Under the pieces are notes generated by a model. The model did no database searches, was not told where the DNA came from, and was given only the letters and a program-made list of their open reading frames with translations. From Paragyromitra xinjiangensis (taxonomy: Eukaryota; Ascomycota; Pezizomycetes; Pezizales; Discinaceae): DNA of 64,000 nucleotides. Location: contig JBCAMK010000019.1 of NCBI GenBank assembly GCA_038503065.1, positions 186,001 through 250,000 on the forward strand, written 5' to 3'. Positions 11,415 through 21,708 of this stretch are shown piece by piece; position 1 is the stretch's first letter, and every line of letters starts with the position of its first letter. Position numbers and translations under genes: made by a program.

Positions 11415-14400
11415 ATGAGAACCTCGAGGCTGTTCCGGGGGCGTTCCCGCAACTCGTCTGGTTAGTTCGTCTCTCAACCTTTCCTTTTCTCTACTAATGC
11501 TGAAGTGATTGGTGAAAAACATTAGAAACTTCTAGTATTACTAGCACTTCAGACAACCCCAGCCTAAAGCCGCCTGCTGCTCCTGGGGATGAAGGTCATG
11601 GGATGGGTCGTTTAAGGGTGTTCTTCAAGCGATCCCTAAGCCGCTCTCCAACTAGACCCGAGAAACTTTCTTCAACTAGTGTTAATTCTTTAGTAACCTT
11701 GGATTCTGGATCCCCTGATGTCTCCGGACAATACCTACAACAACACCGGCCTAGCAGCCGTGGCCGCTCCCCATCTATAAGCTATTCTTTAAGTTCATCC
11801 GTCACACTTATTGAGCCTCCATCACTACCTGTTACGAAGCTCTCACCACCCGCCTCTGAACCTAGTTATCCCGACTCTGTTTGGGCAAAGGCACTCCTGG
11901 GTTTATCTGAAGAGGATCGCAAGGCTCTAAACTTTGGGAGTCTTGATGATAAACTCGACATTATTAACAACGTAGTGGAAGCAGTAGCGATAAAGCGGAA
12001 ACTCTGTATCGATAAACAGTGGAAGTTTACATACAAAGGGGAGAAGATCATTCTGCGTGATGTGGCTGACAAGCTGCTTGCATGGGTCGAGAAATTCAAG
12101 TTGTTTGGCGATATTATCGTTCAATATGACCCAGTTCATGCCGCGCTTCCTTGGGCAGGGTTTCGGTTTCTCCTGCAGGTTGGTGTTCCTACTTTTCCTT
12201 CAGGTTGGTGTGGGTCTTGACACATTGTAGCTCGCGGTGGATGATAGCCAGAAAATGGGGACGATCCTCGTGGGCCTGGAGAAAATCGCAGTGTTGATAG
12301 ATCGATGTGCACTTTATGAAAAGCTGTATCTGGGAAAGAGTTTAGGTCTTAACTCAAGTAGAAATCTTGAGAAAGTTCTAACGTTATTGTATTCTGCTAT
12401 CCTAACATATTTATCACGAGCAAAGCAATTTTATGCGCAGAATACCGCAGGTACTATAAATCCCCTATCCCTTCAAAGACTCTTCCGAGCGCACGTTAAG
12501 TTGACATGCGTACGTGTTATCAAAGTTCGTATTGCATCGGGTATTTTCGATACTGGAGGCTTTGAGCCACTTCTTAACGCCATACAAACTCAGGACGATG
12601 CTGTTTTTAAGGCGGCTAGTGTAACTGAAGCGGAGTGTACGTGATCTAAGATCGTGATACACATTCAAGGATCGCTAATTAATATCATTTGGGTTGTAGA
12701 TCAAAGCCTAGCTAATAAAGAGAATAGAGGTCTGTCACGTTCCCGTCCCCTTACCTATTATTGATCTCTACAGCCAAGTCACTTCATTATAGTTAGCTAA
12801 TGCAAGATTTGTAGATGAAATGGAGAAACTCAGGAATATCCTTCATGAATTCGAGAAGCCCATCATGAGAATCGACTCGAAAGTCGCTGCTATATTCGAT
12901 GGGTTGCGAGGTTTGTTTTTTATCATCGGATCAGCTAGCCTAGCTACATTCGGCCTCTAGCTGTCGTTTAGGGCGTATGCTAATTTACCTCTTCAACGTC
13001 ACCAGACTCAGAGAGGACGGAGATTCTTCTCTGGCTTTCCCGAATCCCGTACAAGAAACATCACGAGAGAGCAAAGGAAGGGCGGCTTCATAGCACTGGC
13101 GATTGGCTGCTTCAAAAAGGGGCATTCAAGCAATGGCAGGTGTCGAGCATATCGAATATTCTTTGGTTACATGGGATCCGTGAGTAGTTCGCTGATTAGC
13201 AGGGAACAAGATGGAAAGCTAACTTTGGGATTCATCGATTTAGCTGGGGCGGGGAAGACAAAGTTAACGTGGGTTTCTGGTTCTGATTATCGTTTTGAGA
13301 TCCAAGCTAAACTAAAATGTGAACCGATGATAGCTCGTTGGTGGTGGATTTTCTACTCGCTCAACTTGAGGCAGATAATGACGAAGGATTTGCTTATTTC
13401 TACTGCAATCGAAACGAAACCGAGCGACAGGATCCAGACACTATTTTCCGAGCCATTCTCAAACAACTATCATATCTGAAGACTGGTGTATTACACGCGG
13501 CAGTCGTTGAACACTACAATACCGCAAAGCTCGAAGGGTTTTCATCAGGAGACTTGGGAATTCATGAGAGTACTGATCTGATCCTCCAACTTCTTAACAT
13601 TTACCCGAAGACAACGATCATTATAGACGCTTTGGATGAATGCGATCCCAAGCTGCGGGAGGATCTCTTTGAGGCACTTGAAAGGATCCTCAGATTGGCA
13701 CCGAATCTGGTTAAAATATTCGTCTCTAGTCGAGATGATGCTGACATCACCCATCGCTATGCAGAATTACCTAACCTTTACATCGAAGCAAACGATAACG
13801 CTGATGATATTAATCGTTTTGTGCAAAGTCAAATCAGCGAGTGCATACAAAAGAGGAAGTTGTTGAATGGTAAAGTTAGTCCAGAGCTGAAGGAACTTAT
13901 TTGTACGACCTTGAGTAACGATGCCAACGGAATGTAACTATCCCTCTTTCCTACAAGCTATTCAACGAAGTACTGACTAGTGTTGGTAAATCAGGTTCCT
14001 CTGGGTAGACCTTCAAATTAAAGATCTCTGCGACTTGAGTCTAGAATCTGATGTTCGGACAAGGTTAGCCCAACCAAGACCCTTATAATATGAGCTTCGC
14101 CTGATACCCGAGGAAGGCTGGGAAAGCTTCCAGACACATTGGAAGAAACATACGCGGAGATTTTCGAAAAAAAGATCGGTGCCGAGAAAGGAAATGGCCC
14201 CCTGCTTGCTGATAGAGCTATGATGTGGATAATGTGCTCCTCGGTGGCTCTTTCGCCGGAAAAGCTAATTACGGGTGCTGTTCTTGGGCTGCAACTTGCT
14301 ACGGATTCTCCGAAGGCAAGTTATGTTGATCTAGAAGTAATCCTTAAGCTTTGTCACAATCTTGTGGTGTTAGATCATCAGTTGGATGTTATGCGGTTTG

Positions 14401-16537
14401 TTCATTTGTCAGTTCAAGAGTATCTTGAGAAGCGCCGTTGGGATGCGGTTGTAACGAACACGATGGCAGCAGAAGTTTGTGTTTATTTGCTAAACGATCC
14501 GCAAAATTATATCTTCTGGGGAGACGAGGATAGCAATGATAGCGACGATGAGGAGGAATACGAGGAGGAGGAGGAGGGGGAGGAGGAGGGGGAGGAAGAG
14601 GGTGACGATGAAGAAAGCGACGAGAACGATGACAGGGGAGACGATGAGGGGGAAGATGATGACGGAGAAGACGATGGAGACGATGATGGAGACGATGAAG
14701 ACAGCGAATATGGGTTTCGACCCAGCGAGCTTTACCATTACTCGTTAATTTACTGGCAAGATCACTTCAAGAATTGCGATGACGGACGGCAGTCAAAGAA
14801 ACTACCAGCGTTGTTACGGAAGTTCCTAGGATCGTTTAACAAAGCTGGGCTAGGCTATATCAACTGGTACGAGAGCATTAATCCCCCAAAAGAGATCGAG
14901 TCGGACCCGCCATGCTCAATATTTGGTGCCGCACTTTATGGTCTTGGAGAGGTGGTTGACGATTTATGGGATGGGAACATAAACCCTAATCTAACTAACT
15001 TATCGAACGAGTCCGTCTTATACATCGCAAGTAAATCCGGCCACGAATGGGTCGTCAAAAGGCTCTTGGAACTCGGAGCACCGGTTTCCATCCGGGGTGG
15101 GTTTTTCGGTGATCCATTACAGGGTTCGACTTCCGTGGGATCAGAACTAGTTGCGAAGTTGTTGATCGAACATGGAGCGGAAGTAAACACGGACTATGGC
15201 TACTTTGGAGATCCATTGCAGGGAGCAGCCTGGTATGGATTTGAGGGGATGGCGCGGTTGTTTTTGAAGCATGGAGCGAAGGTCAATACACAGCACGGGT
15301 ATTGGGGAAGCCCATTACAGGCGGCCGCGGATACGGGACGTGAGAAGTTGGCCCGCTTGTTGCTGAAGCATGGAGCGGATGTTAATATGCCTGGAGGGCA
15401 AGCTGGGAGTCCGCTCCACGCAGCAGCTAGTTCGGACCGTGTCAAGCATGATAAGATGGTGCGAATGCTCATCAAAGAGGGGGCAGATATTCACGCAACG
15501 TGGAATAACGTAACAGTCCTTCAGGCGGCTGCGTTCCAGGGAAGGAAGGAAACTGTGCATCTCCTACTTTCGAAGATGAAAGCCAATAAATCCCAGATAG
15601 CTAGTGTTGCCGGATCCTCAGCTGCCTGCGCCGCAGTGCTAGCTAACTCACTCGGCGCACTTCGCGACATAGTCGAAGCAGGAGGCGAAATCAACACCCC
15701 ATCACCTACTACTTTAAAAACTGCACTTCACCATGCGCTAGAGCTCCGATCGAGGCCAATAATTGAATACCTAATATCACAGATCCCAAGTCTTCAGCTT
15801 TTGGGACTTAACCTGAAAGATGTTCGCCGAGATGATATTGATTGGGCTCAAAACGAGCCATGGTTTCACAGCCTGAAAGCTGCTTTAGAATTAGGCATTG
15901 TTCCAGAGGTCCAGTCCCTCACCCCACGGGATATACTCCGAACTCGTTTAATTCTACACAAAGGCATCGGCCTCCCGATATCGATTGCGGATAATATTCT
16001 CGACTTGGCAGAGTACTGGGCTCGTACTACGGTTAAGCGACAAGAGGAGCTGACCGTGGAGGAAGATACCCCAGAATCTGCATATATTGAAACCTTAGTA
16101 CAAAGTCGCTTGAAGTCACCAGTGCGAAAAATCGTCTTTTACATGAGATCACATGATCAAGGTATTTTCTTGGCGACTACCCAGAGTTTGATATTGCTGA
16201 TAATCCGGTGCTAACCTATATAAAAGGCTGGAGTGACGGTACAGCCGACCACGGTACTTACAGGGGTTCGTACACTTGGTTTGACGCAGGTGCTACACTG
16301 AATTCAGGAAGTAGTCCAGTTGAGTCTTCGCGGCTATTGATTCAATGTAACGTTCACGCATCGTATGAGACTCGTGCTCACATCGTCACATGGGCTGCTC
16401 AAGAAGGAGATACAAGGAAATGGATGGAGGCTTTAGGCCCTGGTGATAGAATATGTGTTTACCCGAAGGCTAGATATCGTGGTTGGCGGAATGAAGTGAG
16501 CGAGGTGGAGATGGACTTGTACTGTGCTTGGGTGTGA
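11415..16537 (+). CDS. NLR receptor: NACHT NTPase with ankyrin repeats
   Basis: Eleven exons (11415-11460, 11553-12178, 12231-12636, 12700-12729, 12815-12910, 13006-13179, 13244-13268, 13334-13933, 13995-14063, 14117-16161, 16227-16537) give an uninterrupted 1475-aa protein. A Ser/Pro/Arg-rich leader is followed by an NWD-type NACHT N-terminal domain (about 85-400, starting WAKALLGLSEEDR). The NACHT domain has P-loop HGIPGAGKTKLT near 456-468 and Walker B TTIIIDALDECD near 561-572. LPDTLEETY marks the winged-helix part. A roughly 65-residue Asp/Glu tract lies near 826-890. Ankyrin repeats (GAPV, GAEVN, GAKVN, GADVN, GADIH units) occupy about 975-1175. The last ~100 residues form the GWSDG...GSYTWF domain often found ending fungal ankyrin/NLR proteins. 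Such proteins are cytosolic switches for non-self recognition or regulated cell death; the ligand is unknown. The first exon is the least certain part. Confidence 0.93.
14530..14711 (+). repeat. Low-complexity GAG/GAC/GAT tract encoding acidic insert
   Basis: A purine-rich run in NLR exon 10 encodes almost only Asp, Glu, Ser and Gly. It contains degenerate GAGGAG and GATGAC units, so it probably expanded by slippage. It stays in frame with the flanking domains. Reading the complementary strand gives a long Ile/Val/Leu stretch, a by-product of composition and not a gene. Confidence 0.85.
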
Positions 16538-17886
16538 AGGTGTCAGATCTATACCTTTTTCTGTCGTCTATTCGCCAAACAAAGGACATATTTAGTGGAT
16601 GGTCGTATATAGTTGATATCATCAAGAGGGAGCAAAGGGATTATAGCCCCCAAGGGGTAAGGGGATATTGTTGAAAGGGTGCAAGAACGAAGGGATGGCG
16701 GATCTGTATAGACAATGCGGGAATGCAGGGGATAGTTGTTTCGTTTGATCGTGTTCGTCTAGGTCACCGACTGATTTATTGGTATTAACTCAAAAGAGAT
16801 GGTGTATACCTCACGCTTGAAAATGGATTTATCTGCATAGGTTTGTTGTTTTAGCACTGCATGTGCTCTACAGCGGTGGGCAAAATAAATTTACATATTG
16901 CCCACGCAGATAATAAGTAAATGGGATGAGTGTTATAAACGTACTACCTAATTCATTTACCAACCCCTGTTACACATTTGCTGATGCCTTTACTAAGCTA
17001 GTAGTGTAGGTGTTAAAGACAAATCCATAGAGTGAAAAAGACTTCCCTTGGGGGTGAACATGCTGAGTTCAAACCCCTCAAGATCCCACTCTTTTAGTAA
17101 ATACTTTTTTTTCGTTTTTTGAATGGGTTAGGGGTGGAGCTAGGTTGTAATTGCAGAGAAAAGGAGGGAAAGGCATTGAATTTCCCTAACTAGGCTGATG
17201 CCTTGCCCATGCAAGTATTTTAAGTGAATTGATTCATTTACCGATACCTTACTCATACAAATATTTTGCCGGCAAACTGATGCATCTTGTTGATTTATTT
17301 ACTGATGCTTTATCCATGCGAAAATATCTTAAGAGAAGTAATGCATTTATGTACTTCCCTTGTAGAGGTAGTACTTTATAGCGTGATAGAACGGCGGTTT
17401 TTATTAAGAGTGGAATCGGTTACTAAGTAGCTACAACTGTAGCTTATTAAGAACGCAAAGGGGACTAGCGCTAATAATTAGGGACCGTTGTTATTACGCA
17501 TGATCCATCCCATCTTGAGCGTTAGTTAGGGAAATCCAAGAGTACTATCTAACAATAATCTTCTATTTGGAAAGTTCCTCTCCCCTTACGAGCCCTCCTA
17601 AACCAACTAGCAAGGTATAGACTCGAGGAGCCCTAGAAACCGCAGATAAGAACAAGGTTGTATCTGGCGCTGGGTAAATTGCCGGGTATTCCCAGTATCG
17701 GATACGGGATCGTATTCATTTTGTTATATGAGCTACGCCCACTCAACCTTACGAGTCATGAAAGTTGGAGAATCCTTATAATTACAATCTCCTTTACTCA
17801 TTTACAGTATCTTCCAGCCTGCCTCATCCCTCATCCCTCACCTAGCCCTGTTCGAAAAACATCCTGATCACTCCTACCAACCATCA
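16538..17886. other. Intergenic region with degenerate tandem repeats
   Basis: No gene is supported. Three imperfect copies of a GATGCCTTrCCCATGCAAr-type unit begin at 17197, 17243 and 17304, so spacing is 46 and 61 bp. A B-box-like GAGTTCAAACCCC near 17070 suggests a decayed tRNA-related sequence, but no matching A box was found. The last 100 bases are pyrimidine-rich and look like the 5' flank of the GFA gene. Confidence 0.55.
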
Positions 17887-19011
17887 ATGACCACAATCAC
17901 AGGCGCCTGCCACTGCCGATCAACAACCTACACAATCTCCCTCCCCGCCTCACTCCCCATCCCCCTCGAAGGAACCTACGACCACTCCACCGACCTCCGA
18001 CTATCCGTCGGTTTCCACTGCACACTCTACACCCTCATCCCCTCCAAATCCTTCACTGTGAAAGAAAGCCCCACCACAAAACTCGTATCCCACACTACCT
18101 CCACCTCCAAAACTCTATTCTTCTGCGAGAAATGTGGAGCAACTTTATTCTTCCGTGAGTCCGAAGACACGATAGCGGTGTTGGTTCCCACGATTGATAT
18201 TTCTACATCCACTGTGGTCTCAACTGGGGGTGGGGGTGTTTTCACCAGCGTGAGGGAGCTAGTGGTACCAAAACGGCATGTCTTTCTTGAAGAGACGTTC
18301 CGTGGTGGGGTTTCGAGGTATATGGATGATGGATTACCGAGGTTCGCAGGTAAGGCAGATGGAAAGATCTGGAAGCCGGAGGACCAAGATGAAGAAAGCG
18401 AGGAGAATAGGGAACTTCTCAACGGGGGGTGTTACTGCGGGGGCGTAAAATTCCAGATCCACCGCGCGGGGGAGAACTATAACGAGGACACCATACTAAA
18501 AGAATGGGTGAAACCGTAAGTACCTCCACTACCACGACTACACTGAACACCACTAACTCCCCTCAGAGGTCGGAAATACTGCGCCAGCTACTGTTTCTGC
18601 CACTCCTGTCGCTCCGTCTCTGGCGCTCCGTTCTGGGTATGGGCCTTCGTCCCCCTCCAGCAAATCCACTTCATCACCGACGACACCCTCCGCACCTACA
18701 ACTCGTTCAAATCCTCTTCTCGAAGCGTTACGCGACGGTTCTGTGCGCGCTGTGGGTGTCATTTTTTCTTCACTAGCACCTACACGGATGGGAAGATGTG
18801 GGACGTCGCTATTGCGGTACTTGATCAGCGGGCTTGTGAGGAGGGTTGGTTTGAGTGGAGGTATCGACCTGGGGAGGATGCGGTGGTGGATGGGTATATT
18901 GATTCGTGGAAAGAGGGACGGATGGGGTTTGAGGGGTTTGGGAGGGAGTATCATCGGGAGATGGTGGAGGAGGTGGTGGGTGGGTTGAGGAGGGAGGGGG
19001 TTATGAGTTGA
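17887..19011 (+). CDS. Tandem GFA/CENP-V domain protein
   Basis: Two exons, 17887-18515 and 18567-19011 (intron GTAAGT...CTCAG), encode 357 aa. The protein contains two GFA (glutathione-dependent formaldehyde-activating enzyme, CENP-V) folds. In the second (about residues 180-345) both zinc-binding sets are present: CYCGGVKF, CFCHSCRSVSGAPF and FCARCG. In the first (about 5-110) the structural cysteines remain (ACHCRS, FFCEKCG), but the segment that should carry the catalytic C-x-S-x-C-R cluster reads HSTDLRLSVGF and has lost the cysteines. GFA-type proteins bind glutathione or its adducts in the cytosol; most fungal members have no proven substrate. The ancestor was probably a two-domain enzyme in which only the C-terminal unit kept the catalytic zinc site. 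Confidence 0.9.
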
Positions 19012-19555
19012 TTGTACTGCTAGAGTAGATTTTAACGTGTTATGAGAATCGATCAATCAATCAATCAATCATCACTAACAATCACTCGAAGTTACAGCCA
19101 TACCACACGCATGCGTACCTAACTTAACACACAGTCCAGAGCCGTAGATAATTACAAACTAGAACCAGGTCCGCAGAGTAAAATTCAGGCACATCAAACG
19201 TAGATCGACCAATCCAGACGAAACTCCGTGCAACAGGTAAAAACCCCATCTAACATGTCAGTACCTCCAAGGCCAGGATCTCAATTCTTTTTTCCAGCAT
19301 TATGCTAGTTCAAAACCAGGTTAATCTAGGATACTCTCAGTAAACCCTTAATTAAACCTTCACCTCCTACAGACGCAAGAGGGTTAGTATGGTGAGCTCC
19401 GGGTGCGGAAGAGATACTACTAACTAGTAACCAATGGTATTATATAGTATCTTAATATTACATGCGTTATATGGTATCTACATACAAGAACGCCAGCGCA
19501 CACCAGCCCAGAAGAAAAGAAAACTCAACCAAAAAACCGCTCGAACCCCCCCCAC
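19012..19555. other. Convergent intergenic region
   Basis: This lies between the 3' ends of the GFA gene and the S28 peptidase gene. It holds an (ATCA)n run at 19051-19072 that resembles the tail of a retroposon, then AT-rich spacer. No gene or clear terminator motif is seen. Confidence 0.5.
19051..19072 (+). repeat. (ATCA)n simple repeat
   Basis: About five ATCA units follow a GAGAATCG sequence. Similar runs occur at 37760-37774 and 58136-58156, where they end recognisable retroposon tails. Here the preceding sequence does not match those two, so it may be an independent microsatellite. Confidence 0.7.
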
Positions 19556-21708
19556 CTAAAGAACCAAATACACAACGACCAAAACCAACGCAGAAACCAA
19601 CGCAGTCCCACCCGAAACTATATTCCTCCTACCCGCACTCTTCTTCTTAGTACTCGACGACCCACTGCTCCCACCATTCGAAACATCCGCCGGAGTCAGC
19701 GTCGTAGAATTCGAGACATCATGTTTCTGAAACGCCGGCAACCACGTATTAAGCGCGTCAATAAACAACGTATGAGCCGTATCAGCACTCGCTTGAGTAT
19801 CACTCGCCGCATCCCGCGGATTAATCGACGTATTATTAAGCCTCGCGACGTTGCCCAAATCCGGACAATGGAACCCTCCACTGACCAGGAACCCAAAGAA
19901 CTGGCCCCCTCCCGGAGTCTTCCCATTCGCCGGGATAGTCGTCGTCGACTGTCGTTTAGGAGAGTTGTCTTCCACAGAGTGAAGCGATACAGCTCTCCAT
20001 GGGTCTAGTTCTCCGTCCGAGAACATCACGTTGGATGGTGACATGTTCCAGCCACCGTATTTTTTGTCGATAGGGGCGAGGTTGGGGCCGTCAGAGACGG
20101 TGGTGCCGAAGTAGCTGACGCAGTCTTTTACCCAGTTGTCGACGGATTCGAATTTAGGGAGAAGGCTGGAGGGGCGGGATGAGTTTGTTACTTGGAAGGC
20201 GCCTGGGGGGTGTGAGCACTACACATCTATTGTAGAGGGGGATCATACCGAATTCTGAGCAGACTTGATACATCCACGAGAACTGCGTTATAGTGTCCTG
20301 ACATGTAGCTTGATCATTGACACAATCGTACTGTCCAGAATTGGCAGTCGTAACTCCTGGAGCCGGATAATCCGAAGGTGTCAATACATCCCCCCAGATA
20401 ACCTGGAGAACATCAGCATACACAGCCAGCGCCGACCCAGTATCATAGTCCGTAAAAATCCCATCAGAAGATTGCATAGTCGCGAGTTGGTTCCCCCCGT
20501 TAGCTTCAATCTGTAACCCGTCGCAGAACGACCCAAGGTATCCATCCATGCCCACATACTAAGATCCGTCAGTAAACGCACCACCCACCAGAGCTTCACC
20601 CGTACCTGGAAATCCTGAAACATAACCTCAATAGCAGCGCGTAGATTCGTCCTCCTGTTATCCCACGCATTACTCGCCCCCGTGAGATCATCGTAATGGA
20701 AATATCTATACAGCGGCGACCCCTTCGGACCCGTGATACCCAGCAGGAACGAATCCACCGCAGTCGCATTCTGAGTATCGAACGCATTATCGAGGTAAGC
20801 GGAAAGAGCGCGCATATCCGATGAACAATTAGCGTATCCGGTGTCCGCCATAGTGTTTTCAATAACACGATAATACTGCCAGAAGTTCTCCTGGAGTTCG
20901 ACGACTGCAGATGAGGCAAGACTGGCATGGAAGATTTCCGGGTTTCGGGCACGCATCCAAGCTGATCTAGCACCGGGGTAGGATCCACCTGGGAAGTCAG
21001 TATCTTGGCATGTAGTGCGCGAGAGATACTTACCGACAAACACCCATGGGGTCGTTCCGGGCTTCAAGTCCACAGCCGGCAACCCGTCGAAAGAAAACTG
21101 TCGAGCGAAAGCCGCGACGTCTTCCATCGCCTGTTCGATCGTGTGGTACTGCAGATATTGCTCCAGCTGGGCAGGCTCGAATTGCATATCAGCTGTTATG
21201 TTCGGCATTGAAGTTCCATAAAAGCGGTGCTCCCAAAGAATCAGTAGTCTAGCGTCGCGAGTTAGTAACTACTACCATAACAAAGAATCCAACCACAAAC
21301 CCATTAAACTCACTCGCGAGTGAACCAGATGCACCTTCACGTAGATACTGTTCCATCCCATCCGCCGACGCCTCTCCATTATCAATAACTAAACCCCGTA
21401 AGCGCTGCACAGCTCCCTACTAAGCGATCAAGCTTACAAAAAACCGGTCCTCCAGCTTGGTAAAAGTAATCATCAACCCAGTACCGGTTCATAAACGTTT
21501 CCGAGTTCGCATCCAGATGATTAACCGGCAACTCGACATACTGTAGAACCGGCCCAGTGTCGTAGCTACTCGTGCGAACGGGCTGGAGATATTTCTTATT
21601 GACAATCCTGCCAATCTCTGGCGGCGTCAACCTTGGTGATGGTCCTGTGGCTAATACCGTCAGGCCCAGAGCCAGAGTTAGGAGAAAGGAGGTTTTTGGG
21701 AACATCAT
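19556..21708 (-). CDS. Secreted S28 serine peptidase, probably GPI-anchored
   Basis: Six exons (21708-21438, 21388-21301, 21248-21034, 20988-20606, 20558-20249, 20202-19556) encode 637 aa. The protein begins with a signal peptide (MMFPKTSFLLTLALGLTVLA) and follows the S28 family (lysosomal Pro-X carboxypeptidase / dipeptidyl peptidase II): AGGPVFFIDNGEA, EFNGLLILWEHRFYG, nucleophile motif GGSYPG with Ser at about 194, GELDPW with Asp about 489, and GGFHCPDL with His about 534. The codons for VGGSYPG are joined across intron 3. The C-terminus has a Ser/Gly linker, a basic stretch and a hydrophobic end (about 17 residues), as for GPI attachment. Members cleave after proline, often at acidic pH. 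Intron 2 has a perfect TACTAAC branch point. Confidence 0.94.

Noticed and set aside
13171..13479. Apparent broken P-loop (FIDLAGAGKTKLT) suggesting a dead NACHT domain
   Set aside because: It comes from reading through an intron. Splicing 13179 to 13244 restores HGIPGAGKTKLT.
14490..14738. Minus-strand hydrophobic ORF (Ile/Val/Leu-rich), possible membrane protein
   Set aside because: It is the complement of the acidic GAG/GAT tract of the NLR exon.
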